DNA of 64,000 nucleotides. Source: Bolinopsis microptera (taxonomy: Eukaryota > Ctenophora > Tentaculata > Lobata > Bolinopsidae). This document shows, piece by piece, positions 44,544 through 58,296 of the stretch (position 1 is the stretch's first letter; the number at the start of each line of letters is the position of its first letter). A model generated the notes under the pieces. The model was not told the DNA's origin. It did not search any database and saw only the letters and a program-made list of their open reading frames with translations. The translations under genes and the position numbers were made by a program. The DNA lies in assembly GCF_026151205.1 (NCBI RefSeq), contig NC_087077.1, positions 11,632,983 through 11,696,982 on the forward strand. The letters run 5' to 3'.

Positions 44544-46009
44544 AATTGACCCCCTCCCCCCCCCCCCCCCTCCGACAAATGACCCCCTGATGCAATCTAC
44601 CCCCGACAATTGACCCCCCATGTAATTACACTGGGGTAAATTCAGGGTTAGGGTCAGGGTTAGGGTCAGGGTTAGGGTCAGGGTTAGGGTTAGGGTTAGG
44701 GTTAGGGTTAGGGTCAGGGTTAGGGTTAGGGTTAGGGTTAGGGTTAGGGTTAGGGTTAGGGTTAGGGTTAGGGTTAGGGTTAGGGTTAGGGTTAGGGTTA
44801 GGGTTAGGGTTAGGGTTAGGGTTAGGGTTAGGGTTAGGGTTAGGGTTAGGGTCAGGGTCAGGGTCAGGGTCAGGGTCAGGGTTAGGGTTACTGGGTAACA
44901 CGACTCCTGTCACCGACATCTGTCCGACAGCGACATCTGTCCGACTCAGGGTACCAGAAAAAACGACATTTGTCCGAAATTGTGATCTGATTTCAATACA
45001 ACACATATCCAATTAGAGACGTGATCTGAACTGTTAATTGAATACGTAACATTGCAATTTGAGATATGATCTGAGCCATAGTGTACTACTAGTTTATTTT
45101 CGACCTAGGCAGGCAGGCATGAAGCAACTGCGTTGTGAATGGCGAGCTCGTAGTCCATGAGAATGTATTGTGGTTGGTAGCCCCAAGGCCTCAGAAGCCC
45201 AGGTGTCTATCTCCTCGAACATGTTGCGGTAGAGGGTCGTTGATTTTCCAGGAATGAGTCCTTAGAAGAGGGGGAGGTGCCAGCCGTCAGGGAAGAGTCC
45301 GTGGACTGTGAAGAGCTGATGGAAGAGATTAGGTGCGGATTTGAAGGTACCGTTGGGCGTTGACTACGCAATGCTCCGCGTCCACCATATGATCTGCGTT
45401 CTTAGGAGTCCCCAAAGGAATGATCGACGAGTCTGTTCGTCCCATCCAGAGTCCCAGAGCATCATTGGACTGTTGTCGGTAGAGAGGATTTAGTTTGCAG
45501 GAATGGATAGCGTTTCCAGATCTCTCGGGTCTGTTTGCTGCAGATCTGGGTCTGTTTACTGAAGATTGGTTGCCATTGTGGATTGCGATAACTGATCTCC
45601 ATACGGCTGCTATCCTATATGTACTCATGTAGGCTGTGTCCTGTGATGTGATCGACAGCTTGTTAGTGTACGGCTAGCACAATCCTGTCCTTAAATAGTC
45701 AATGACGTATCGATGGATCAGATCTCAATGGATCAAATCAGCATTCGAACAATGGGAGCAACGTCACGAAATTACCCGTGAGTTTGTGAAATACGAATGT
45801 GAACCGAAATTACAATATGATCCGAAATTCGGACAGATGTCGCCAAAAACGACTCCTGTCCGACAGCGAAATCTGTCCGAAATCCCCAATTTGGCTGTCG
45901 GACAGATGTCGCTGTCGGACAGATGTCGCCCAATCGGGTTACTGTTAGGGTTAGTATAATAAATATATTTGTTTGGTCAATTGTCGGGGGGGGGGGGGGG
46001 GGGTCAATT
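44544..46009. mobile_element. TIR-bounded element containing interstitial telomere-like array
   Basis: The outer ends are AATTGACCCCC with C run, and the inverse G run with GGGGGTCAATT. Inside both ends come TTAGGG-type repeats (a long array on the left; GGGTTACTGTTAGGGTTAG on the right) and then CGACATCTGTCCGAC repeats in inverted orientation (44,918-44,945 and 45,890-45,930). The central 45,010-45,800 has no recognisable protein. The symmetric nesting argues for one composite mobile unit; a target duplication is not clear. Confidence 0.6.
44641..44890 (+). repeat. Interstitial (TTAGGG)n/(TCAGGG)n array
   Basis: About 40 hexamers, mostly GGGTTA with GGGTCA variants clustered at both ends. 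Being flanked by element sequence on both sides, it is not a chromosome end here. Confidence 0.95.
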
Positions 46010-46861
46010 TTCAAGTATTATATCACTTGCACCGTTTAGCTCCACGTGGTTTCTTAAGCTTAAATACTTAACTGTCCTGTCAAGATAAAGTAATCACTAT
46101 CACCTCTCATTCTTAATAAGTTAGTAAGCAAGCATCTGATCATTTTAAAACAGTCAACCTCCCAATTTAGCAAGTTCTTACATCTATATTACAGTCTACA
46201 CCCTTCAATAAATGAGATAATATGTTTGGCCGGTAGAGGGTCCGCAGTAGTCCCATTACAGCATAACTCATTACCTTAGCATTGCTGTACAGTGTACAAC
46301 TACTATAAGAGTATAAGATATACATCCTTCACCAAAACTGGTTTGTCCGCTTTCTATACTAATTTTCCGCTGAAGTGCCACATCAGTGATCAATTAATAT
46401 TGGTAAATAGCAATAATTTGAGTTATAGGTTGACCTCCCACTTAGAGCATATGTGGGAGGTCAACCTATAAATTATAGTACGAGCTATTTCCAATTCGTG
46501 AATACGAATTTCGATTAAGGTCCAACTTATTAAGTGTCACTTTAACGTGTGACAATATTCCGATCAAATATCTCATAATCTGAAAATAACTGCATATTTA
46601 GAACTAATATATTAATTGTAATTGAAGATTCTTTCAGAATCACTTCATTCACTAATCTTACAATGTGAACAATGAACAGGTAGAGGCACTGCAACTGAAA
46701 AAGTGCTGTCCTCACTACTTAAGAACGTAGCAATCTAATCTAAAAATGGCAACCTAAGAACTGAAGTTAAGCAAACAGTTATTTTCCAATAATCGGTTTT
46801 TATATGTACTTTTATACTCAAACTTATCATAGACCCCGTGTTGGTAACAGTGGATAATATG
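46010..46861. other. No gene seen; one perfect hairpin
   Basis: AT-rich DNA. The inverted pair at 46,423-46,441 and 46,453-46,471 (TTATAGGTTGACCTCCCAC and complement) has an 11-base loop and is perfect over 19 bp. Confidence 0.5.
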
Positions 46862-46960
46862 CAGTGGCGAAACGTACCTAAGAGGCCGCAGCTGCACCCC
46901 CCCCATCCCCTTCCGCATAGCAGGGGTTTGCCGGAGTGTCGGGCGGTCGATTCGCCCCTG
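46862..46960. mobile_element. ~100-bp hAT-like MITE remnant
   Basis: Starts CAGTGGCGAAACGTACC and ends with the inverse TTCGCCCCTG, with a C run inside and CCGCATAGCAGGGG, like the family at 59,624. No clear 8-bp duplication. Confidence 0.4.
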
Positions 46961-48500
46961 ACTAGTGACTGCATGTATAAAAGTATAAACTATAGAGCCA
47001 TGTAGGCATGTAGCATTCTGTACTTCTGTAGCTTTGCACAAACCAAGTCTCAGTCCTACACCCTACCTAGTAATAAGGTAATACGATCATTACAGTATTC
47101 CACATTGTACACTCAAATTATCCAAAACCCCTGCCAATATAGGTTTAATCACGCCACAAGTTGATTCAAATTATCTCAACTTACGCAGGATTTGCGTTAA
47201 ATCTGCAGCATTCGACTTTATATTTAACGGAAAACCTGCCAAAATAGAGCAAACTCTGCCGAGAGTAGGTGAAAGGTGAGGCAGGTTTTGTGTAATTTTG
47301 CAGGCTTTTCTATAAATCAACAACTCGATTAAATAATTACGTGAGATAAATCTCTGCACGAATACGATAAATAGGCAGGTTTTCGGTTAATTTTGCAGGA
47401 ATCATTTTAAGACTTCAAATTGATTATCAGTCTTAATGTAAAACCTGCCAAATTAGGTGGCAGGTGGCAATGGCTGGAAGGGGCCTTATACTATATCGCG
47501 AAAGAAGGCTAACGATTTTCTCTATCGAGCTTGTTTCCAGTGCTGGCAAGATTTTTCGGCGCCACTTGTCCATTTTATAAATGTAAGAATTCGTAGTGTA
47601 CATTATGTATCACCCCTAAGAAAAGAAGCACGATTATATGCCAGTCAAATTACAATGTTAGGAAGAAAAAAGTATAAAATAACTGATCAGAGGCAACACG
47701 ATATAGATAATTGTATTTGTTCCCTCTGTAACCTGATAAAACAAAAACGTGACGCAACCTCAGCAAGGTCGATGAGCAAGTCTTACTTGTTAAACGACAA
47801 CATAACAATTGAACGGTAAATGAAAACCTCATTGAAGTCATGTTATTTCACATTTCACACTCCACTGGGATGATACTATAATAATAGACTATTACTCACA
47901 TTTCAAGTCATTAACTTTAAGTGAGCAGTAAAATGTACAGGGAACATTCTAAAGGTATACACTACACACTACTTCATATATCAAGTATCAACTTAATTTA
48001 CATTTCCCAAATGCAAAACTTCAATATTTTACAGATTCATTATGGTTCCAGAGATTTATATAGAAGCCGCCTGTAGTTGCAAACAGAATACACGAAGGAC
48101 CGAAATATAAATACCTGGTACTTTGATCCAAAATAAAATTAGGTCTGCAGTAAAATTTCCAGAGCCACGTACTAAAGGTATCAAGTATCAACAAATTTAC
48201 ATTTCCCAAATGTCAAAACTTCAATATTTTACAGATTCATTATGGTTCCAGAGATTTAGAGAGCACCTGTAGTTGCCAACAATACATCATGAAGCCCAAA
48301 ATATGAAATACCCTGGTACCGTACTTTGATCCAAAATAAAATGACCACCTTTTAGTTTTTGTCAACGGAGGACATGGCGCGAACAATTCTAAAAGCTCGA
48401 AAGTAAAATAGATGAGACTTTCTATTGCAAATTTTGTTCCATAAGAAAGGTTGTGGTACCTATTTACTAAAGAGCATCACTGCTCTAGACAGAAGTCGAT
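46961..48500. repeat. Non-coding DNA with dispersed AAACCTGCC motifs and a ~191-bp tandem duplication
   Basis: AAACCTGCC or its complement recurs at least five times between 47,115 and 47,465. A segment starting ATCAAGTATCAAC and including TTTACATTTCCCAAATG occurs at about 47,987 and again at about 48,178. The part from 47,457 onward recurs in corrupted form at 52,030-53,530. No gene seen. Confidence 0.6.
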
Positions 48501-49094
48501 AAATGTTATATATTGTAGTGTTGCTATAAGTTTAGACATCTCCGGATCCCCCTGAAAATCCAAAAATTCACAAAAACCTGGGCCGTAAATTTAAAATAAA
48601 AAAAAAAAAAACAACTTTCCCCCCTTCCCCCACCCCAAAACAAACCTTGCCGTCGAAAAGTGCAAAGGTGACATAAAAATTTGAAAAGGTACAAAACCCA
48701 ACATTTAAACACAAATAATAAAAACTAAGGTAAGGGTTGCCCCTCTTTAAATAGTTGAATCAGAATGTTATCACAAGTAATAAACAGGAAATTTAGCAAT
48801 TAGACCAGTTTTGGGAAAAGTAAAAGTCCCATTTTTTAATTTCCACTTCAAAAATGCGTATGGGAGACTAAGGCCTGACGGTAATTAAAAGTTTTGATAA
48901 ATAAAAACCGTCTGAGAAGTGGAAAAGGGGTAAGGGCTGGTTGCACACTGTGCGGTTTGGGTTGCACACTTTCGGGTGGTTGCTTTTTAAAAAATCTCAA
49001 CACTTATTTACTTGGCATTCCAACGCCAAATTTACAAAAATTTGTCCCAGCCAATTTTACAAAACCCAAGGATTCAAATTTCAATTATACATAA
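48501..49094. other. Start of low-quality sequence; no gene
   Basis: Homopolymer runs multiply (AAAAAAAAAAAA, CCCCTTCCCCC). Two GGTTGCACACT units at about 48,937-48,975 are the short form of the array at 53,540. Confidence 0.5.
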
Positions 49095-49325
49095 GGCCAG
49101 TGAGGGTTTAAGCTAGTGTGTCCTTTGATCTTTCTTCCCCCGAGACTTGCTGCAATGGGGCCCCCCCTTTAACCCCTCACACCCGATTTTGATTTTTTGG
49201 TGGTGGACCGGGGGGCTGCATGACCATCGGCCTTAGTAGCATTGACGACGCTCCCCCCGGCTAGTGACAGAGTCGGGAACAAACCCGGTACCTCAACAAC
49301 CCAGGCAGATTAACCAACTGGCCAC
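49095..49325 (-). mobile_element. tRNA-derived SINE, third copy
   Basis: On the minus strand: box A-like TGGCCAGTTGG, box B-like GGTTTGTTCCCGA, then GGGGGGAGCGTCGTC and CAGCCCCCCGGTCCACC as in the other copies. Indels are frequent. Confidence 0.65.
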
Positions 49326-49514
49326 AAACCTTAAAAAAAATGAACTTTGTTTTCTAAGATTTTTTTTGGCGGGCCCCAACTTTAGGGGGAAAATTGGGGG
49401 ATTAGTTTCACTCAGGTACTGGGATTGTCGCTTTGGTCAGGGTTAAAAAAAAAAGGGCAATAACCACAAAGGAAAAGAACTAGTGTCAAAATACGTTACA
49501 CTCGTGAAAAGAAG

Positions 49515-52020
49515 TACAACAGTAGTCTTTTAATTTTTTCCCCCGTATGTAAATAAAATTTAAAATTTAAAAAATTAACAAAATTGAAAGTAAATCTGCC
49601 GCAACATATATATTTATTGGGAAAAAATAAAATGACTGTTGCTGAAATAAATGGATTTTAAGAGAACTAGAAGTCGAAGAAAATTTTTTTTCCCAGTTTT
49701 TCTTTTTTCCCATCTATTTTTAACATTTTCCTTAAAATTTTCAAAACCTCAGTTTTTTCCCCTTCAAAGCAGCTCGATCGCACTTTTTCCATTTTTCAAA
49801 ATAAAATTTAACATACAACCCCGCCACCCCTATTTACAAGGGGCCACTTTCCTTTTCTGCAGGTAGATCCCCATTGCTCAATACCAGGCCAAACCCACAA
49901 ATATGTAGAAAAGGGGGCATTTCGGACTCCTAGCTAGACAAAGTCCCGCCCCCCCCCTTTTGCATCTCTTATGTTGACCTGATTCCATCGCTACCCAAAG
50001 GGCAGTCCCCGCTTTCGAACCCGGGTTTTGTCAGGGCCGGGCCACCTTTCCAGCAACAATCGCACAAGGTTAATTTTTCCTTTAACGACCCAACATCAGT
50101 AGTTCGCCCGTTATCATCAAATGTGTTCACGGCAAATTTCTATGTGAATATCTGTCTCAATTTTTTCGCCAAACTGCACAGAAAACTGCAATTCAATCTT
50201 CTGTTGTGATGCCGAAGGGAGCAATTTAATTTTTTAAAGGGCAACGTCCAGAATTGTGTTCTTAAATTGTCTAAACAACCGACATTAGCCCCCGGTTTTT
50301 CTACGAGATACTTGACAAAAAAACTTCCAGTGCGGCCCCCCACTTTTAAAACTGTTTTAAACCAAAACAACACATTTCCCTCAATAGCGAAATCCCCGAG
50401 AGCAGCAGCTGCCCCATTTTTCTCGACCAAGTAAGCAAAACCTCGTCTTCCTGTTGTTCAAACCCGCATTTAAAAATCGTGCCCTCCCTTCCCCCAACAT
50501 TTTTTATTTTTCGGGGCCCTTTTCCAATGATTTTTTAAACGAATACCTGCCCCATCTTTGCTGCGAGATATATCCTATCCCCGACCAAAAATTTCCCCCC
50601 CAATAACTTTGAAATTTCAACCACTTAAAAAGCCGTGCATTCCTTTCGTTTTTTAGTGAACCCAGTCCTTTTTTCCTCTTAACAAAACAGTTAACTGTCC
50701 GATTTCTGCTGCCTGAATCATGCTATCTTCAAACCCCGGTTGAAGAAACGGGTAGGGGGGCCACTTCAAACTTTTTGGAAATTTCCCAAAGCAAAACTTA
50801 ACGCGTATTTCCATCATTATCTTTAAATACATCGCCCCTTCCTTGAAAAGATATGCAACGTTGGCATTGCCCCAATTCTGTGCCCACATTAACACGGTCT
50901 GACGTCCTTGTTTCTGCTGTCAATGTAAAATTTACCAAGTTCCTTTGTTAGAAAACCGCACAAATTTTTTGCAACATGGGTTTCCTGTCTTTTAAGGGGG
51001 CCTCGGTTGCTGTAACCCCGTTAACCCCTGACTTTAACATCACCCCCAGCCATTTCAAAAAGGGTATTTCACGATGCATTCATCCATCTGCCGGCCCCCT
51101 CATACGTTTGGCCACCAAAAACCATCTCCTGCTCTCAACATCAAACTTTCCAAAAGTAACATTAACTTTTTTTTAGATGAACCAAAATACGCTGCACATT
51201 GGGTTTTCCCCTAAGAAAGCTTCACTTAACGCTGTAAATCCACGTTTATTTCAAAGTTGATCTTATCCATTTCTAACAGTGAAGAAACTTTTAAGCAATT
51301 GTTGCCGAAGCGGCTATCAGAACTGTATTCCACTGTTTGGGTTTTATTTATGTCGACCCGATTTTTAGCAAATAAACTACAGTTTTCCCAAATGATTATT
51401 AACTGCAGCAAAAATTTAAAGGTGATCCTCTTGCGGTTCGTTTGATTGATGTCTGCCCCCGGGGTCAAGAAGATAAGGCCAAAATCCAGACGATTTTGGG
51501 CTGCGCTGAATCAAAACCCGGTTCCGCCTCACTTAAAAAATCCATTTCCGCCCCCGAAATCTGGTTCTTCCACCATAGCTTTCGCACCCCCCTTTCCCGC
51601 TTGGCAACCTTTGATGAAATTTAAAGAGTTGTCTGTTTTCAACAGCAAGTCCAACATTTTCGAGGGATTTTTGTTTCTAACTTTCCGCCTTTTGTAGCCT
51701 CCAATAAAACATTATTTGTGTGTTTGCTCTAAAAGATGCAAGATTCCCTTTTGCACCTCTCCACAAGTAAATATTTTAAAAATTAAATGATTATGTTCTC
51801 CAAAGCATGTGATATCGCAGTAAAATCCTCACCGTCCCTAATATAATATCTCCCATTCAAGAAATCTTACGCATTAGATGTCCTCCGGGAAAGCTTCACA
51901 GAGCTGTTTTCTCCCTAAATCTTTAGTTCCATAAACAGGGCCTAAGAAAACCAAAATTTTTTATAATACTACCCTACCAGACCTGCTTCGTGAAAAAAGT
52001 TCGCTTTTTCCCTTCCGAAA
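49515..52020 (-). pseudogene. Corrupted third copy of the ankyrin-repeat gene
   Basis: Collinear with 37,200-39,835 and in the same orientation, from the 3'-UTR through to the LHEAADCG start region. The frame is broken every few tens of bases by indels and by replacement of mixed bases with homopolymers (for example TTTTTTC where the clean copy has GATTC). Damage is equal in UTR and coding DNA, which favours sequencing or consensus error over pseudogene decay. A ~58-bp insert at about 49,981-50,038 resembles a SINE end (GGTTCGAA box B on the minus strand). Confidence 0.75.
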
Positions 52021-52029
52021 TGTCTGATT

Positions 52030-53530
52030 TTTGTAACATATCGCGAAAAAAAGGCTAAAAGATTTTCTCCATCAGCTTTTTCCCGTGTGGGAAGTTTTTT
52101 TGGGGGCCACTTTTCCTTTTAAAAATGTAAGATTTGTAGGAAAATTATGTGTTACCCCCAAAAAAAAAGCACGAAGCCCGTCAAATTCAAAAATTAGGAA
52201 GAAAAAAAAGTTAAAATAAAATGATAAGGGGAACTGATAAGATAAATTTTATTTTTTCGAACCTGAAAAACAAAACGTGACGCAACCTCAGCAAGGTCGA
52301 TGCTTTTTTTAAACGACAACAAACAATTTAACGTCGCTTTAAAAAACCCCATTTAGTCATGTTATTTCACATTTCACACTCCCCTGGGATATACTATAAA
52401 AAGCTATTTCTCAATTTCAATTCAAAACTTAAGTGTCAGTAAAAAGACAGGGAAAAATTGAACATCTAAAAGGTTAACTACACATACTTCATGATCAAGT
52501 AACAATTTACATTCCCAAGCAAAATTCAATATTTACAGTTCATTTGGTTCCCGAGATTTGTATAGAAGCGCCTTAGTTTCAAAGAAAAAAAACCCAAGCA
52601 ACAAAATATAAAAACCTGGTACTTTATCCAAAATAAAAAAGATGTGATAAAATTTCCAGAACGTACTATTACTAAGGTACAATATCAACTAATTTACATT
52701 TCCCAAAAACAAAAATTCAATATTTACAGATTATTAGGTCCAGAAAATTTTAAAAAGCGCCTGGTTTTTTAAAAAAAAAACCCAAGAAGCACCAAAAATG
52801 AATCCTTTGTTTTGATCAAAAATAAAAGACCACTTTTAAATTTTGTCAACGAGACAGACCACCTTCAATAAGATTAGACGTGAAAGTGCAATTCTAAAAG
52901 CCGAAAATAAAATAGATGGACTTTTTGCAAAATTTTTTTTCATAAAAAGGTTGTGGTATTTAAATAAAGAGCTCACTGCTCAACAGAAGTCGATACATGT
53001 TACCTATAATTTTAGGGGTTGCTTAAGTTTAGAATCTGCCGAGATGCTCCCTAAAAATACAAAAAATTTCACAACACGTCGGGGTTGTGAGTCTATAAAA
53101 AATAAAAAAATGAAAATTTAAAAACTTTCCAGCTGACAAAGTTTGACATTTTATTGAAAAACTTTTAAAGTTAAACCATGTATCTCTTATATGTTTTTAA
53201 CCCAAAATCCCTAATGTCCTTACCTTACCTCCCTTTCTCCAAAACACCCCTTGTCCTCGAAATGCAAAGTGGACATGTAAATTTTAAAGCCGTACGGGAA
53301 AACCCAAAAGTTAACACAAAAATAAACGTAAAGGAAAGGGGTTGCACCCCATTTAAAATTTGAATGTTGTCCAAAGAAAAAAAACAGGAAAAATTTCAAA
53401 TTCGACCAGTTTTAGGAAACAAAAATCCACACTTTCTTCCCCTTTTTTAAATGACGTAGGGGAGGCTGAAAGGGCCCGACGTTAATTTGATGATAATTGA
53501 TAAAAAACAACCGTCTGAAAACGGGATCAA
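52030..53530 (+). repeat. Corrupted copy of 47,480-48,900
   Basis: Collinear with 47,480-48,900, including the ~191-bp tandem duplication, with many small indels. The ankyrin copy thus sits between two direct copies of this sequence. Confidence 0.75.
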
Positions 53531-53539
53531 GGGGAAGCT

Positions 53540-53735
53540 GTGCTGGTTGCAACTGTACATGTACAGGTGTGGTTGCACACTGACAGGGCTGGTAGCACAC
53601 GTCAGGTGTGGTCACACTGTACGGTGCGGGTTTCACACTGCAGGTGCTGGTTGCACACTGTACAGGTGTGGGAGCACACTGTACAGGGGCGGTGCACACT
53701 GTACAGGTTCTGGTTGACACCATAGGTGCTGGTTG
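53540..53735 (+). repeat. Minisatellite, ~20-bp unit (GGTTGCACACTGTACAGGTG)
   Basis: About nine degenerate units; the clean counterpart at 48,937 has only two. Confidence 0.8.
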
Positions 53736-56700
53736 CTTAATGTACTTTTTGTTCTTACAGATAGTTGGTGCAGCCCAACTTTATGGAGGTAAAAGGGGAT
53801 TAATTCATCAGATAGTGTGGTGGTACCAGGACGGGATTTTCCTTCCCTCAGGGTGTAGGGCGAAATTTGGGGGTGTTAACTATAACGGCTCGACCATTAA
53901 CGCTAAGGCAAGCGTATAGTAGGGAAAACTGAAGTCTTAAGATGGGCAAAACGTGAATTAAAAAATTTTTACCCACATTTTTTTTTTTGAAAATTTTTTC
54001 GGCTTCCCCTAAAATCAGCTCATTGTCTAAAATTTGGGAGGGTCATAAAAGGAGAGGGGGCCCAAAAGGGGGGCGCTTTTTTAAAAAAAACCAAAATCGG
54101 GAAAAAATGAAGGTTTACTTGTTTTTTTTTCTCAAAAAAAAGGTTATGAAAATAATTTGGGAATGACTTGACGATTTTTATGGCACCTAAAATAATTGAA
54201 AAATATTAATATCACCAATTTTTGGGGTGAAAACTTTCAAATGTTACGTGTATGCCCAATTGGAATAGGTTTCGGATATAATTTTTTGGGCTTAGCCAAA
54301 ATTTGACCAAGTTTGATAAAAAAGTATACATGATTTAGAGAACCCCGGGAGCACAATAGAGCATCCGAAAATTGTTTTGGGGAATTAAAAAACACTTTTT
54401 GAGAAAAGGGAAACTTTGTCGGAAACATTTTGAAGAAATTTAAAAAGCGCAAAAATACGAAATTTCGAGAGCTTTCATAAATTATTTTCAGATGTTGAAC
54501 ACGATAATTTTGTGATCATTTTGTACTTATATTTTCATAATCACAGTTCCCGATCACCCCGTATATTGTGACCAAACAACAATTTTCCCAGGATTCCACC
54601 TTTCCAACAATCCACATTGCATGGAATTTGCAATCAATTATATCGAAAAACAAAAAATAAAAAAACCAAATCGTGAAATTCAAAACTGATACGTTTAATA
54701 TTAATCACTCGTTAAACGAAAAGGCGCTTTTCATAACAGAAAAATAATTAAAAAAAAACTGTATGAGTACTACTGTCATATTTTGATTCGACAGTAGTTA
54801 TGTAATTGTGTGGCTGGATGAGAAGGTTGCTGACTGAAATTTTTGCATCAGATTATCTGAAAGCTAGATTGTAGACAAATCTTGAAATATAAAATTTTCC
54901 CTTTCTAATTTTTGAAAAAAACCCACAAAAAACAAAAAAATCCAAACATTTGGGCAAGCTATTTCTTGAATAGATAGAATTTGATTTCCTTTTTAAAAAA
55001 ATCCCAAGAGCACAATTCTTCATTTTAAAAAAATTCAGTTATATTTTAAACAATTTTATTCATTACCCTGGGGTTTGGTATCGAAACCGTTTAACCATAC
55101 TATTTTTCCTGAACGAAATTTCAAACTTGATAAACATAGCTACTCCAAAAAAACAGAGGATTGGGAGGGTAGTGCATGAAAAATAAAAATGTTGCTTTAA
55201 AATCCGCCTGAAAAAGTATTAATAATTAATTAATTAAATTCTGTTTGAAAAATTAAAATTTTTAAAAAATTCAAAAAAACAAAAAATTATTTTAAAATTT
55301 CATACCCTACATTTTAAAAATTTTTACAATCAAACCCTTTTAAAAATTATTCACGAAAAATTCAATAAAACTTAAAGACCATATATTTCTCATTCTTAGG
55401 TGTTTACTCACCATGACGACTTCCCCCACTTTTCTGGTCACAACTGTTTCTATTTTCTTCTTTTAGATTCTTTGTCCCAGGGAACAAAACGAACTTCACA
55501 CCACAGAACAGATACCTTTGGGCAGACAATGCTCGACACCTCCTGGGAAGTATGAGACCGCGTATCAACAGTGGGGCAAAAAAATTTACATCAAATGTAT
55601 ACTGTTTTTTTAAAATGTATTGTTTTTTTTTACTTTTGAACTACCACTATCATATTATTTTTCTAAAACGGAAGAATTTCGATGAATTCACGACCTTATT
55701 TTTAAGTACTAATTTTAAAACGCAAATTTATTTATTTTCTTAATTATTATTTTTAAATTAAGAAATATAAACAACCGGAGAGATCACGTCTGACCCACTT
55801 TTGAGGTAATGCAACCCCGTAAACTTTTTATTTCTTTATAAATTATATGTGCCTCAACAATTTGATCACTTCGGGATGATCTTTAGTTTCGGCGAAAAAA
55901 AAATATAATCAAATCAAAAGCGTAAAAAAAAAAATTTTAATTTTGTAAAAAACTTTGTTTTTTAAAAAAGAAGTTTATTTTTCAACAACTTAAAAACATT
56001 AAAAACCATTTCATAGGGCCCGGGATTTTCTTAAGAATTAAATTTAAAATTTAAATTAAAGTTATAAAAGAGAAAAAATTTATATATTTACGACGTACGT
56101 GACCAAATTTAAACATTTTCAAATCCAAATCTAACAAAATTTTAATCTTAAAAGTAAAGCGGGAATGGTTAAATTTCTCCGTCTCGACAGCTAATCTTGT
56201 CATTAACTTTTAAACTAATCTGGGGTTGCAACACCATGAGTGGTCATTTGTTGGACTTGGGCGTCCATTGCATTTTAATGATGTCGTAAAGATTTTAAAG
56301 TTGTAACCTTGTAAACCTCGACCATAAAAAAAATTTGCTTTAGCCCATTTGTATTTTGCCCAATCAAACGTCCGAATGAACTGTTAGAGACCTCGCTCGC
56401 TTTTTTTGAGATTCGAGCAAAAACGAGGGTGTTAAAGGGTTTTATGATGTTCACTCACAAATTACCGGTGGAAAAAATTTCGTAGGCCCTAAATACTCCC
56501 AACCAGTCTTAACTTAAAAACTCGCACATAGAGATAAAATTTTTGGGGTTTTCGCCAGAGTCACCGAAAATGATGCATCTGTCACGTGTAGCTTTCAGTG
56601 ATATTTTGTCACGTGTGGAGAATAGAGCGCCAATCATCATCCTCTTTTTAGGGGACAGACTATTTCCCTATCGTAATGGTCCCCGATTTTTTCAAGTTTT

Positions 56701-58296
56701 AAAAATTTGAAAACTGTTTATAACACCCACGTGGTTGCAAGGTGTTTTTCCTGCCACTTTTTAAAATTTTATCTCCATATTTTATATCCATAGGTATAAG
56801 TATAACACAATTTTTGGATATAATTACATTCTTCACTCAATACGATTCTGTCGACTGATTCTTTATTCTTTGGGCCATCTTTTGAAAACTGGAAAATCAG
56901 TCAACAAAGGTATTTAATTTTCAGCTGGGGCATTGCCGTGGTTCGTGGGTTTTAATTTCACCTATATTTAATAATCCCCTCCCCCTCCCAATTTTTTTTA
57001 ATTTCACCGTAATTTTGTAGCTAAGCATCATTTGGTTGTTCTCGGCCGTATTAAATTGTCCCAATTTCGATTGAATTGAGGCAGTATGGTGGGCAAAAAA
57101 GAACCCTAAAATTAAACGCTAAAATTTTTATGAAGAGGCATAAGTTTTGTGTGTTAAAAAGGGAACTTTTTCCAATTTGTGTTTTGGGCTGGTAAACCCG
57201 TTAGTTTTTTATTAAAAAAGGGGGGAAATTATCAATGAGCGAAAATTTATAAAGCTCAGATCAAGCTGGAGTTTTTGAAAAGAATCCGATCTTACCCTCC
57301 TTCCGGGGCCCGTTCGCTAACATTCTCGACTAAACGCCAAGCGGGGTTTTGTACTGATAGTCTAATGTGCAATATACATCAGCAGGTTTTATTTAACAGA
57401 AACATTTTTTTAAGTCATTAATTTTTTAACACAATCGAATTTTTTTCATTGTGGTTTATGCATTTCTAGTTTCTAATGATCCAACTCCCAACATAATTCA
57501 ATTTTGGCCCTTTAGGCCCGATATTCCCAACCAAATTTTTTTCGAGCCCATTAGACGATGATTTTAATTTCTTTCCGGCTCGCTGTCTTTTGTCGGGTCC
57601 CGGTGTGATCGTCGTCTCGTTTTGCTAAAAATTTTGTTGGTCGACAGGTCCTCTTCTGACTTACTCATGGGCATGTTTGGTTTTTTGAGACTCCAAATTA
57701 CTTATTTTATTAAATCTGCCCGAAAAAATTAGTTAATTTTTCATTTAAATTCCGGGTTAAAGTTTAAAAAAAAATTTTGGTTACGAAAATGTGAACCACT
57801 CATCACATTTGATCTATGTTTTACAAAAGCTGGTCCCCGATGAAATTAGTTCGAATACCCTTTTTGTATCGACGCTTGTTAATTTTTGGTCAATTTTTTC
57901 AGAAAAAATGATTTCACGATGGACCCTAAAAACTAATTTGTACAATAATTCTGTTTTTGGGGTACCAACATCCCGAACCTATAGCGAGTCTTCTAAAACC
58001 CGGGAGAAAACCTGGGAAAAACAAAAATGTTTTGTTGATTGTTTTGCTGCATTTTTTCTCTAGGGTTTTTTTAGTGACCCTTTTAAATTGCAATACCTTA
58101 TGGACGTTATTTACCCGGACATTTCATGAACGGACCCAATTTTTAAAAGGACATTAAAAAAACCGCCGAAGGCATTTAATTTTAAAGTATTTAATTGAGC
58201 ACTTGTATTGTCACTTAATTTGAACGGACATTTAAAAGCCCATAAAGGGAACTTTATCTTTTTTTTCACATAATTGTAAACACGTAATTTGAAAAA
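53736..58296. other. Low-quality AT-rich sequence up to the gap, no gene
   Basis: Rich in A4-A9 and T4-T9 runs with no recognisable domain or link to the rest of the window. It ends at the assembly gap, so read support is probably thin. Confidence 0.5.

Noticed and set aside
44641-44890. True chromosome end
   Set aside because: Sequence continues on both sides and the array is enclosed by element ends.
44626-45012. 128-residue Asn-Pro repeat frame
   Set aside because: Translation of the telomere-like array.
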